Shown here one piece after another: positions 32,617-40,759 of a stretch of DNA of 43,963 bases. Origin of the DNA: JBBUX01 sp037445775 (GTDB taxonomy: Bacteria; Actinomycetota; Coriobacteriia; Anaerosomatales; PHET01). The position numbers were made by a program, and so were the translations under genes. How positions within the stretch are numbered: position 1 is the stretch's first letter; each line of letters starts with the position of its first letter. The stretch lies in the NCBI GenBank assembly GCA_037445775.1, contig JBBIJX010000010.1:1-43963 (forward strand), written 5' to 3'. The notes below the pieces were generated by a model. It was not told the origin of the DNA. It was given only the letters and a program-made list of their open reading frames with translations, and did no database searches.

Positions 32617-34286
32617 CGCCGGCCACGACACAGCGACTCGGGCGCATGCTCGTACGCGCCGAGCTGATCGACGAGGAACAGTTCGCGCGTGCCGTCGAAG
32701 AGGCGGGAAGCCGCTCGCTCGCGGCGACGCTCGAGGAACTCGGTTTCGCCACGGAGACGAAGGTGGCGCAGACGATCGCGGAGCAGATGGGCCTCGCCTA
32801 CATCGATGTCGCCGCGTACGACGTCGACCCGCATGCGGCGATGCTTGTGAGCGCGGAACTGATGCGCAAGTACACGATCTTGCCTATCAAGCAGGAGGAC
32901 GACGAACTCGTCGTGGCGATGTCGGATCCCGCGAACATCTTCGCGATTGATGACCTGCGCATCGTCACCCGGCTCGAGGTCCGCCCAGTTGTCTCAGCGG
33001 AAAGCGAGATCGTCGCGGCCATCGACCGGTTCACCACGAACCAGACGAACGTCTCCGACATGCTCGGCGACCTCGAGGAGTCGGTCACCACGGTCGAGCG
33101 CGAGACCGAACAAGAGGACGAGAGCGAGTCTTCCGCCGTCGCCAAGCTCATGAACCAGATCATCACCGACGCCATCCGGCAAGGTGCGGGCGACGTCTAC
33201 ATCGAGCCGCACGAGAACGAGATGCGCGTGCGCTTCAGGATCGACGGCGTGTGCCGCGTGGTATTCACGTCATCGAAGAAGATGTACCGGCAGCTCATCA
33301 GCCGTCTGAAGATCTCGTCCAACATGGACATCGCCGAGCGCCGTGTGCCGCTCGACGGGCGCTTCGGTGTGGTGCTTGACGGCAAGTCCGTGGACTTCCG
33401 CGTCGCAACGCTGCCGCTGGTCTACGGCGAACTCGCTGTGTTGCGGCTGCTCCGCAAGGACTCGATCATGCTTTCGCTCGCCGACCTGGGTTTCGGCGAG
33501 CACAACATGCACCTCCTGCTCAACGCGCTCCAGCTGCCGTACGGTGCGATCATGGTCACCGGGCCCACGGGGTCTGGCAAGTCGACCACGCTCTACGCGG
33601 CGATCAACGAGACGAACGATCCAAAGACCAATCTCATCACGGTCGAAGATCCGGTAGAGTACCGCCTTCCCGGCCTGTCGCAGGTGCACGTCAACGAGAA
33701 GGCGGGACTCACCTTCGCCGCCGCGCTCCGCTCGATCCTGCGCCAGGACCCCGACAAGGTCATGATCGGCGAGATCCGCGACAAGGAGACGGGCACAATC
33801 GCGATCGAGGCGGCGCTGACGGGTCACCTCGTGCTGTCGACGCTGCATACCAACGACGCTCCCTCGGCGATCACCCGTCTTACCGAGATGGGCATCGAGC
33901 CGTTCCTCACGGCATCCGCCATCACGCTTGTCGTGGCTCAGCGACTCGCGCGGCGCCTCTGCGCCGACTGCAAGGAGCCCTACACGCCGGATGAGACCGC
34001 GCTTGAGCGCGTGGGCTTCCCCTTCGAGAAGGGCAACCCGCCGCGGCTCTACCGCCACAAGGGATGCAAGAAGTGCGGCGGGATCGGCTACCGCGGGCGC
34101 ATGGGCGTGCACGAGGTCATGGCGATGTCGGAGACGCTCGAGCGCATGACGGTCGAGAACCTCTCGGCCGACGAGATCAAGCGCCAGGCGGTCGCTGAGG
34201 GCATGCTCACGCTGCGCGACGACGGCTATTCGAAGGTCGCCCAGGGCCTCACGTCGATCGAGGAGATCCTGCGCGTCGTGGTGTAG
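32613..34286 (+). CDS. pilB: type IV pilus assembly ATPase PilB (first copy)
   Basis: 557 residues, GspE/PilB type. N-terminal MshEN-like domain (RLGRMLVRAELIDEEQFARA, about 9-140), whose second half (SLAATLEELGF) departs from the c-di-GMP-binding consensus. ATPase core: Walker A GPTGSGKST at 317-325, aspartate box near VEDPVEYRLPG, Walker B IGEIRDKETG and the His box LSTLHTNDAPSAI. A zinc site of four cysteines (C450, C453, C485, C488) is the PilB hallmark absent from PilT. It powers pilus extension or secretion at the inner membrane. The ATG overlaps aroE by 4 nt. Confidence 0.93.
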   Translation: MTPATTQRLGRMLVRAELIDEEQFARAVEEAGSRSLAATLEELGFATETKVAQTIAEQMGLAYIDVAAYDVDPHAAMLVSAELMRKYTILPIKQEDDELVVAMSDPANIFAIDDLRIVTRLEVRPVVSAESEIVAAIDRFTTNQTNVSDMLGDLEESVTTVERETEQEDESESSAVAKLMNQIITDAIRQGAGDVYIEPHENEMRVRFRIDGVCRVVFTSSKKMYRQLISRLKISSNMDIAERRVPLDGRFGVVLDGKSVDFRVATLPLVYGELAVLRLLRKDSIMLSLADLGFGEHNMHLLLNALQLPYGAIMVTGPTGSGKSTTLYAAINETNDPKTNLITVEDPVEYRLPGLSQVHVNEKAGLTFAAALRSILRQDPDKVMIGEIRDKETGTIAIEAALTGHLVLSTLHTNDAPSAITRLTEMGIEPFLTASAITLVVAQRLARRLCADCKEPYTPDETALERVGFPFEKGNPPRLYRHKGCKKCGGIGYRGRMGVHEVMAMSETLERMTVENLSADEIKRQAVAEGMLTLRDDGYSKVAQGLTSIEEILRVVV

Positions 34287-34426
34287 TGCGGCGCGCTGGC
34301 GTTCCGCTTCCGCTCTGGTGCGGTTCGGTTGTCTCACCTGCAGCTTCGTGAGAACATGAGTCCGCTCGCCGAACGGCGGGCTTGTTGACGTGCGCCTCCA
34401 GACGGCGCGCGCTCCCGGAGCCTAGA

Positions 34427-34439
34427 GGGAGGTGCTCCC
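34427..34439 (+). promoter_or_regulatory. Shine-Dalgarno hairpin before the Roadblock gene
   Basis: GGGAG (34427-34431) pairs with CTCCC (34435-34439) and buries part of the GGGAGG ribosome-binding site 4 nt before the ATG. An upstream CTCCC (34412-34416) offers an alternative partner. The rest of the 156-nt gap after pilB shows no other recognisable element. Confidence 0.3.
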
Positions 34440-34442
34440 GGC

Positions 34443-35054
34443 ATGGTGGATGACGCGTTCGGCGACTTCTTCTTGAGCGATGTCGACGACGAGTTGATGG
34501 ACGACGATGACGAAGTGATTGCCGCACCCGTGAGCGTGCCGGTCGCCGCGCCTGCCCAGACGGCACCGCCCGCGGCACCGGTGACGGACGCGGCGCCTGC
34601 GGCGCCCGCGATAACGCCGGCGGTCGCGTCACCCGCGCCGACGCCGGTCGTGGCGCCCGCTGCCGTGCCCGCTGCGACCCCCGCCTCGACGCGCGAGGAG
34701 CGTCTGGTCGCGGCGCTGAACGCGCTCATGCACGACAGCCAGGACATCCAAGCGTCAGCCCTCGTGTCGCTCGACGGATTCACCATGGCAAGCGCACTGC
34801 CAGACACCATGCAAGAGGACCGCGTCGGTGCGATGTCGGCCGCCATCCTCGGGCTGGGCGAGCGGGCTGCGGTCGAACTCGGACGGGGATCGCTCTCCCA
34901 GGTGATAATCGAGGGTGAGGGCGGCTACGTCATGCTGATCGCGGCTGGGGACCGCGCCGCGCTCACGTGCCTCGCCGATACCGATGCCAAGCTCGGACTC
35001 GTGCTCTACGACATGCGGACGGCCGCGCTCTCGATCGCGGAGATCCTTGGCTAG
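34443..35054 (+). CDS. Roadblock/LC7 domain protein (MglB-like)
   Basis: 203 residues: an acidic N terminus (DDAFGDFFLSDVDDELMDDD), a Pro/Ala/Val-rich linker at about 26-82, and a C-terminal Roadblock/LC7 fold at about 83-203 (REERLVAALNALMHDSQDIQ, ASALVSLDGFTMASALPD, VIIEGEGGYVMLIAAGDRAA). Bacterial Roadblock proteins such as MglB act as dimeric GTPase-activating partners of Ras-like GTPases. A matching GTPase lies two genes downstream. The linker suggests the domain is tethered to another protein. Position between two pilB genes implies a role in pilus control. Confidence 0.85.
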   Translation: MVDDAFGDFFLSDVDDELMDDDDEVIAAPVSVPVAAPAQTAPPAAPVTDAAPAAPAITPAVASPAPTPVVAPAAVPAATPASTREERLVAALNALMHDSQDIQASALVSLDGFTMASALPDTMQEDRVGAMSAAILGLGERAAVELGRGSLSQVIIEGEGGYVMLIAAGDRAALTCLADTDAKLGLVLYDMRTAALSIAEILG

Positions 35055-35091
35055 GCCGTGCACGACGAGATGAACGGATGCGGGACGTTCG

Positions 35092-36822
35092 ATGGCTCTG
35101 CGCGGTAATCTCAGAGACTTCAGTCTGCCGGACGTCTTCCAACTGGTGACGTTCAGCCGAAAGACCGGCGTGCTGCGCATCGTGCGCGAGGACGGCGGTC
35201 AGGGCACCGTCTGGTTTCGCGAGGGCGAGGTCTTCTTCGCGAGCTCGAACTACCATACCGAACTTCTGGGTGAGCGACTCGTACGGGGCCAGCGCATCAC
35301 GCCCCAGGCGCTTGCGCGTGCTCTCGAGCTGAGAGCGGCAGAGCCGCCGGAGGGTCGTCGTCTTGGGCGAATCCTCGTGGACGAGGGCTATATCACGCAG
35401 CCGGTGCTCGAGACCTTCGTGACCGAGCAGATCGAAGACACGATCTTTGACCTCATGCGGTGGGAGGAAGGGGAGTTCGACTTCGAGGCGATGCCCGAGG
35501 TGGACGAGGAGGACATCGGGCTGTCCGTGTCCATAGAAAACATCGTGATGGAAGGGTCGCGCCGCCTCGAGGAGTGGGAGCGCATCAAGAAGAAGATCCC
35601 CTCACCCGACGTCGTCTTCAAGATGGCGACCGCTCCGGGTGAGGGCACGTTCGAGATCTCCCTGAAGCCCATGGAGTGGCGGATCTTGCTGCTTACGGAC
35701 GCGAGCAGGTCTGTGACCGAGATCGCGAACGCCGCGAAGCGGACCGATTTCGAGGTCGCGCGCGTGCTGTACGGTCTGCTCTCCGCCGGCCTGCTCGAGT
35801 TCGCCACGGACGAGGAGATCGAGCGTGGTCGGGCCGAACGGGCCGCGCGTGAAGCACGCAGGGCCGAGATCGCAGCCGCGCGAGCCGCCGCCGAGCAGCA
35901 ACAGGCGCGTGAAGCGATCGAGCGCGAGGCTCGGCTGGCGGCAGAGGCCGCTGCGCGCGCCGCAGAGGCGGCCACTGCAGCGGCGTCAGCCGTACAGGTC
36001 TCAGCACCTCAGGTCGAGCCTGCGATTCTGCGACCTCCCGCAGAAGAGCCGCAGTTCCTCGGCCAGCCTACGGCTGGTCCCACCGCTGATGATCAGGCCA
36101 TCCTCGAACAGTTCATGGGTGCCGTCCTCGATCATCCTGCTCCCGCGCCCGCTAGGGCACCCGCCCCGAGCAGGCCTGCGGCCGAAGAGCCCGCGTTCAT
36201 GACGGTGGAACATGCGGACGTCCCAGACGCTGCCACGATCGCGGTATCCTCGATCGAGGACATCTTGCCCGATCTCGAGCGCGACCTGATGGCACTCGGG
36301 CTGGGTGAGCTTCCACCGGAGCTCGTAGCCGAGGCCGCCGAACCCGTCGTAACGACACCCGCCGTCGACGTCGACATCACGCCGGTTGTCGAACCGATGT
36401 CCGAGCTTGCGGGCATGGCCGACATCCCGCCCGCCCCGATCGCCGACGCCGCTGCAGCCGTCACGGCCGCACCGGACTTCTCGGACCTGATGGACTCGCT
36501 CGATGCCGAAGCCGTCGAAGAGGCCGAGGTGAGTGCCGAGGAGCGCGGGTTCGACGCGGACCTGCTCGCTGATGACGATGTCGCCGTGGGCGGAGTGATC
36601 TCGACCGATGCGTTCCTGGACGAGGGTGGCATGGACGCCTTCGGACTTTCGGGCGGCCTCACCGACGAGCTCTCCGCGCTCACGGGCGTGGCTCGCCGAC
36701 AACCTGCGCGTCCGCGAGCGCGCGTGCGCGCGATCCCCGAGGAAGGCGGCGTTCTGCAGCGGGACGCGCGGGTCGACAGGGATACGGTCATGCAGATCAT
36801 CGAAGGCATCAGAAACCTCTGA
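35092..36822 (+). CDS. DUF4388 domain protein with coiled coil and acidic C terminus
   Basis: 576 residues. Residues 1-135 contain the DUF4388 (PatA-like N-terminal) pattern: LRGNLRDFSLPDVFQLVTFS, KTGVLRIV, GTVWFREGEVFFA. A second segment (RLGRILVDEGYITQPVLETF, 90-110) resembles the MshEN helical repeat. A winged-helix-like part follows at 195-240. A strongly charged Ala/Arg/Glu coiled coil runs from 240 to 300. The remaining 275 residues are Pro/Ala/Asp/Glu-rich and probably disordered. DUF4388 proteins occur beside Roadblock proteins and GTPases in gliding and twitching bacteria. It is a likely scaffold of the module. The biochemical role is unknown. Confidence 0.8.
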   Translation: MALRGNLRDFSLPDVFQLVTFSRKTGVLRIVREDGGQGTVWFREGEVFFASSNYHTELLGERLVRGQRITPQALARALELRAAEPPEGRRLGRILVDEGYITQPVLETFVTEQIEDTIFDLMRWEEGEFDFEAMPEVDEEDIGLSVSIENIVMEGSRRLEEWERIKKKIPSPDVVFKMATAPGEGTFEISLKPMEWRILLLTDASRSVTEIANAAKRTDFEVARVLYGLLSAGLLEFATDEEIERGRAERAAREARRAEIAAARAAAEQQQAREAIEREARLAAEAAARAAEAATAAASAVQVSAPQVEPAILRPPAEEPQFLGQPTAGPTADDQAILEQFMGAVLDHPAPAPARAPAPSRPAAEEPAFMTVEHADVPDAATIAVSSIEDILPDLERDLMALGLGELPPELVAEAAEPVVTTPAVDVDITPVVEPMSELAGMADIPPAPIADAAAAVTAAPDFSDLMDSLDAEAVEEAEVSAEERGFDADLLADDDVAVGGVISTDAFLDEGGMDAFGLSGGLTDELSALTGVARRQPARPRARVRAIPEEGGVLQRDARVDRDTVMQIIEGIRNL

Positions 36823-36839
36823 GAGGAAGCGGCTCCGGT

Positions 36840-37367
36840 ATGCAGTCGGTCAAGGTCGTCGTCACTGGGCCCTTCAACGCGGGCAAGACCACCTTCATCA
36901 AGTCGGTGAGTGAGATCACCGTGCTATCCACCGAACGGCACGTGAGTGATGTCTCGGGTGAGAGCGGCGGAGAGACCACCGTCGCGATGGACTTCGGCCG
37001 CATCACCGTCTCAGACGACGTCGTCCTCTACCTCTTCGGAACGCCGGGCCAGGCGCGCTTCTCTTTCATGTGGGAGACGCTTTCCGAGGGCATGCTCGGC
37101 TTCGTGTTGCTCGTGGACGCGACCGAGCCCCAGTCCGTCATGGACGCCCGAGAGATGATCGACTTCTTCTCTCAGATGTCAGACGTCCCGTTCGTCGTCG
37201 CCGCCAACAAGGTGGATGCGGACGACACTGACGGTGTTGCGCGCGTGCGCGCCCAGCTCGAGCTTGCCGAGGCGGTGTCTCTCTTCCCGGTGGATGCCCG
37301 GAGCAAAGACTCGGTGAAGGCCGTTCTGCTCGGGCTCCTCTACGAGATCCTAGAGAACATGGGGTAG
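36840..37367 (+). CDS. small Ras-like GTPase (MglA/COG2229 type)
   Basis: 175 residues. P-loop G10-x4-G15-K16-T17 (GPFNAGKTT), switch-region TTVAMDFG, G3 as GTPGQ at 67-71 (family variant of DxxGQ), and G4 N123-K124-x-D126 (AANKVD). G5 is not obvious. These features match the small prokaryotic GTPases paired with Roadblock proteins, including MglA in Myxococcus motility and the GTPases of actinobacterial conservons. Loss of the Asp in G3 is typical of COG2229. It follows the DUF4388 gene by 17 nt and likely cycles with the Roadblock protein to steer the pilus motor. Confidence 0.88.
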   Translation: MQSVKVVVTGPFNAGKTTFIKSVSEITVLSTERHVSDVSGESGGETTVAMDFGRITVSDDVVLYLFGTPGQARFSFMWETLSEGMLGFVLLVDATEPQSVMDAREMIDFFSQMSDVPFVVAANKVDADDTDGVARVRAQLELAEAVSLFPVDARSKDSVKAVLLGLLYEILENMG

Positions 37368-37371
37368 GGGG

Positions 37372-37626
37372 ATGGGATCGCCGGACGACGCACACGGCGG
37401 TACCGCCGCGCACCAATCCGTGAGCGCTCAACCGGCTCAGTTGGGCCGTGCCACATGTACGACACCGGAGTACCGGATGCACACGCCGGTCGAGTTGTGG
37501 TTCGGTGATCACAGGATCGGGGTCAGGGCCGGAACGCCCACGTGCGCGAGCTTCCAGCGTTTCGCCAACGAGATGCTCGCGGCATGCCGGGTGTCGCGAT
37601 CGGCGGCGCGATCCGATCCCCGCTGA
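37372..37626 (+). CDS. small hypothetical protein
   Basis: 84-residue frame starting 4 nt after the GTPase stop, with gtaggggg just before the ATG. Third codon positions from residue 35 on are nearly all G or C, as in real genes here, and the second half (HTPVELWFGDHRIGVRAGTP, then CASFQRFANEML) looks like a folded domain. The first 35 residues are low in bias, so translation could instead begin at ATG 37477. No family recognised. Confidence 0.45.
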   Translation: MGSPDDAHGGTAAHQSVSAQPAQLGRATCTTPEYRMHTPVELWFGDHRIGVRAGTPTCASFQRFANEMLAACRVSRSAARSDPR

Positions 37627-37649
37627 TGCCGTCGACACGCGCGTCGCGC

Positions 37650-37655
37650 TATGAT
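37650..37655 (+). promoter_or_regulatory. -10 box TATGAT of the second pilB
   Basis: GCTATGAT lies about 60 nt before the start of the second pilB and 24 nt after the small ORF, suggesting a separate promoter for the pilB-pilC genes. Confidence 0.35.
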
Positions 37656-37714
37656 GTTGCCAGAGACACCGCGTCTCGTGCTGGGCCACGATCGAACACG
37701 TGAGGACGTTGCAG

Positions 37715-39385
37715 GTGGCTGAAGCCGGACAGAGACTCGGCACGCTGTTGATGCGCGCCGGCATCATCACCGAGAGCCAGCTGGGCGATGCGCTCGAGGT
37801 ACATCGCGCGACCGGCAGCCCGCTGGGGCGCGTGCTCGTCGACCTCGGCTACGCGACACAGGGCGCGATCCTGTCCGTGATGGCCAAGCAGATCGGCATC
37901 GAGTACATCGACTTCAACGAGCGCCCGCCCGAGCCCACGGCGGTGGCGGCCGTCCCGCGTGAGCTTGCGGAGCGCTACACGCTCATGCCGGTCGCCGTGA
38001 GTGACTCGGTCCTGCTCGTGGCGATGGCGGACCCCCAGAACGTACTCGCGCTCGACGACTTGCGCATCATCACGAACCTCGAGATCAAGCCCGCGATCTC
38101 GACGAAGGACGACATCGTCGCGGCGATCGAGGAGTATTACAAGGTCGCCGAGCACACCGAGGACACGGATTTCGTGGGCACGGAGGACATGACCTCCGAC
38201 GACCTCGCATCACTGACCGACGTTGAGTCCGAGGCGCCTGCGGTCAAGCTCGTGAACTACATCATCCAGAAAGCGGTGGCCGACCGCGCCTCCGACATCC
38301 ACATCGAGCCGCAGGAGAACGACTTGCGGGTCCGTCTGCGCATCGACGGCGTGCTTCATGAGGTCATGCGGAGCCCCAAGGCGACGCAGCAGGCGATGAT
38401 CTCGCGGTTCAAGATCATGGCCGAGATGGACATCTCGGACTCGCGCCGGCCCCAAGACGGGCACTGCGCCGTCACGATAGGCCCGCACAAGTTGGACTTC
38501 CGTGTCTCGTCGCTTCCCACCGTCTACGGCGAGCGCGTCGTGCTCCGGATCCTGCGCAAGGACTCGATCCTCCTGCAACTCTCCGACCTCGGCTTCTTGC
38601 CCAACTCGCTCGAGCGCTTTGAGTCGTCGTTCAAGAAGCCCTACGGCGCGATCCTCGTGACGGGGCCTACCGGATCTGGCAAGTCCACGTCGCTCTATGC
38701 GGCGATCAACGTGCTGAACGACCCAGACCGCCACATCCTCACGGCCGAGGACCCGGTGGAGTACCGGCTTCCCGGCGTTAACCAGTGCCAGATGAACCAC
38801 AAGGCCGGACTCGACTTCGCCCGCGCCCTGCGTTCGTTCCTGCGCTGCTCGCCCGACGTGATCCTCGTGGGCGAGATCCGCGACCAGGAAACCGCGCAGA
38901 TTGCGATCGAGTCCGCGCTGACGGGTCATCTCGTGCTCTCGACGCTGCACACCAACGACGCTCCGAGCGCGGTGACGCGCCTCATCGAGATGGGCGTCGA
39001 GCCGTTCCTCGTGTCGTCTGCGGTGGGCTGCATCTTGGGCCAGCGCCTGGCGCGCAAGCTCTGCGGCGACTGCAAACAGGAGTGGCGGCCGAAACCCGAA
39101 GTGCTCATTGACGCCGGGTACCGTGCCGATAACCTTCCGGAGATGGTCTATCGCGCGGTGGGCTGCAAGAAGTGCAGTGGCACCGGCTACCGGGGCCGGA
39201 TCGGCGTGCACGAGGTGCTTCTCATGTCTGAGAAGATCTCTCGGCTCGCCGTCGAAGAGGCGACAGCCGAGGAGATCAAGACGGTTGCCGTCCAGGAAGG
39301 CATGATGACGCTGAGGCAGGACGGGCTCGAGAAGGTCCGGACCGGCTTGACATCGATTGAAGAGATTGTGCGGGTCATCGTGTAG
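37715..39385 (+). CDS. pilB: type IV pilus assembly ATPase PilB (second copy)
   Basis: About 556 residues, a clear paralogue of the ATPase encoded at 32613. The MshEN domain is well kept (RLGTLLMRAGIITESQLGDA, then SPLGRVLVDLGYATQ), matching the RLG-x2-L...LG-x2-L pattern of c-di-GMP-binding PilB/MshE. Walker A GPTGSGKST lies at 317-325, Walker B VGEIRDQETA, His box LSTLHTNDAPSAV, and the zinc cysteines CGDC and CKKC are present. GTG 37715 has gagga 8 nt upstream and aligns Walker A with the first copy; GTG 37700 is an alternative. It is directly followed by pilC, so it is probably the main extension motor. Confidence 0.93.
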   Translation: MAEAGQRLGTLLMRAGIITESQLGDALEVHRATGSPLGRVLVDLGYATQGAILSVMAKQIGIEYIDFNERPPEPTAVAAVPRELAERYTLMPVAVSDSVLLVAMADPQNVLALDDLRIITNLEIKPAISTKDDIVAAIEEYYKVAEHTEDTDFVGTEDMTSDDLASLTDVESEAPAVKLVNYIIQKAVADRASDIHIEPQENDLRVRLRIDGVLHEVMRSPKATQQAMISRFKIMAEMDISDSRRPQDGHCAVTIGPHKLDFRVSSLPTVYGERVVLRILRKDSILLQLSDLGFLPNSLERFESSFKKPYGAILVTGPTGSGKSTSLYAAINVLNDPDRHILTAEDPVEYRLPGVNQCQMNHKAGLDFARALRSFLRCSPDVILVGEIRDQETAQIAIESALTGHLVLSTLHTNDAPSAVTRLIEMGVEPFLVSSAVGCILGQRLARKLCGDCKQEWRPKPEVLIDAGYRADNLPEMVYRAVGCKKCSGTGYRGRIGVHEVLLMSEKISRLAVEEATAEEIKTVAVQEGMMTLRQDGLEKVRTGLTSIEEIVRVIV

Positions 39386-39415
39386 TCGCGCAGGAAGCAG
39401 CACAAGGAGCAGACC

Positions 39416-40624
39416 GTGGCGACGTTCGCATACACCGTCCGTGACAAGGCTGGCAAGATCTCGAAGGGCAAGCTCGACGGCGACAGCAAGGATGCTGTCC
39501 AGGCGAAGCTCGTCCAGATGGGCTATATCATCCTCGACCTGGACCAGCAGGGCGGGCTGGGCGCAATGGGCCAGGTCACCTTCGGGACGGGCGTCAAGAC
39601 GAAGGACATCACCGTCTTCGCGCGCCAGTTCTCGACGATGATCAACGCGGGCCTCTCGTTGACCAAGTGCTTGGCGATCCTGGGTTCCCAGACGGACAGC
39701 AAGTACCTGCGCGACATCATCGCCCACGTGGGCAAGGATGTTGAGGCGGGACAGTCGCTCTCGGACGCCCTGTCCAAGCACCCGAAGGTCTTTCCGCCCA
39801 TCTTTATCAACATGGTGCGCGCCGGTGAGACCGGCGGTGTGCTCGACGACGTTCTGAACCGGCTTGCCGACCACTTTGAGCGTGACCAGGCACTGAAGGG
39901 CAAGATCAAGTCCGCAATGACCTACCCGGTGGCGATGGGCGGCCTCGTCGTCGTGATCCTCGCCGCGATGATGATCTTCGTCGTGCCCACCTTCGAGGAG
40001 ATGTTCTCCAACATGGGCGGTGAACTGCCGCTCATGACACAGCTGCTCGTCGACGCATCGGACTTCGTGGCGGGCATCGGCGGCGTGATCACGGTCGTCG
40101 CCTTCGTCGCCTTCGTCTCGATCTTCAAGTGGTGGTCGAAGGGGCCTGGCCTGCTGATCTGGGATGGCGCGAAGCTCCGCATGCCGGTATTCGGCTCGAT
40201 GATCCGCAAGATGGCGCTCGCGCGCTTCACGCGCACGTTCGGAACACTCGCGACCGCCGGCGTGCCCATCCTCTCCGCGCTCGACATCGTCGCGGACACG
40301 GCGGGTAACGAAGAGGTCGCCCAAGCCGTCAAGAAGGTGCGCTCAGCGATCAAGGAGGGCGAGACGATCGCCAAACCGCTCTCCGAGAGCAAGGTCTTCC
40401 CGTCGATGCTCGTCCAGATGATCGCTGTGGGCGAGGAGACCGGCGCGCTCGACGCGATGCTCAACAAGGTCGCCGACTTCTACGACGAAGAGGTGTCTGC
40501 CGCAGTCGATGGGCTGACGTCGCTAATCGAGCCGCTGATGATGGCGTCGCTCGGCGTGATCGTCGGCGGTATGGTCGTCGCGCTCTACCTGCCGATGTTC
40601 AACGTCATCACACTCGTGCAGTAG
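39416..40624 (+). CDS. pilC: type IV pilus inner-membrane platform protein PilC
   Basis: 402 residues of the PilC/GspF family. A short N-terminal domain (FAYTVRDKAGKISKGKLDGD) is followed by two homologous T2SSF repeats, each with KDITVFARQFSTMINAGLSL- or ARFTRTFGTLATAGVPILSA-type openings and the conserved VRAGETGGVLDDVL and IAVGEETGALDAML. Three membrane segments are seen (YPVAMGGLVVVILAAMMIFV, VITVVAFVAFVSIFKW, and the C-terminal MMASLGVIVGGMVVALYLPM). It couples the PilB motor to pilin insertion. GTG 39416 has aaggag upstream. Confidence 0.94.
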   Translation: MATFAYTVRDKAGKISKGKLDGDSKDAVQAKLVQMGYIILDLDQQGGLGAMGQVTFGTGVKTKDITVFARQFSTMINAGLSLTKCLAILGSQTDSKYLRDIIAHVGKDVEAGQSLSDALSKHPKVFPPIFINMVRAGETGGVLDDVLNRLADHFERDQALKGKIKSAMTYPVAMGGLVVVILAAMMIFVVPTFEEMFSNMGGELPLMTQLLVDASDFVAGIGGVITVVAFVAFVSIFKWWSKGPGLLIWDGAKLRMPVFGSMIRKMALARFTRTFGTLATAGVPILSALDIVADTAGNEEVAQAVKKVRSAIKEGETIAKPLSESKVFPSMLVQMIAVGEETGALDAMLNKVADFYDEEVSAAVDGLTSLIEPLMMASLGVIVGGMVVALYLPMFNVITLVQ

Positions 40625-40661
40625 CGGCGCGGCAGACGTGCGATGCGCGTCGAGAATCCGC

Positions 40662-40689
40662 TAAAGCCGTAGCGCCGACTGGCCGATAC
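40662..40689 (+). promoter_or_regulatory. sigma-28-type promoter of the pilin gene
   Basis: TAAAGCCG (40662-40669) and GCCGATAC (40682-40689), 12 nt apart, or 16 nt counted from TAAA. The FliA/SigD/WhiG consensus is TAAA-N14-16-GCCGATAA. It lies between the pilC stop and the pilin ATG, giving a leader of about 65 nt. TAAA is scarce in this GC-rich window. Confidence 0.65.
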
Positions 40690-40706
40690 TCCCGGTGTCG
40701 GCAAGA

Positions 40707-40744
40707 GGGTGGCACGAGCCACCCGCGTTCCCCAGAAGGGGGAA
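40707..40744 (+). promoter_or_regulatory. tandem hairpins in the pilin leader
   Basis: GGGTGGC-ACGA-GCCACCC (40707-40724) and TTCCCC-AGAA-GGGG(G)AA (40728-40744) stand in series just before the strong Shine-Dalgarno sequence AAAGGAGG (40743-40750). They may protect an abundant pilin message or tune its translation. Confidence 0.45.
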
Positions 40745-40759
40745 AGGAGGTGCGGCAAC

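Noticed and set aside
37715..39385. Assignment of the second ATPase as PilT
   Set aside because: Full MshEN domain, length over 550 residues and zinc tetracysteine motif mark it as PilB/GspE, not the shorter PilT.
38210..40324. 704-codon open frame on the minus strand opposite pilB and pilC
   Set aside because: Arises from high GC and codon bias of the real genes. The product is His/Arg/Asp-rich with no domain, and the plus-strand proteins are certain.
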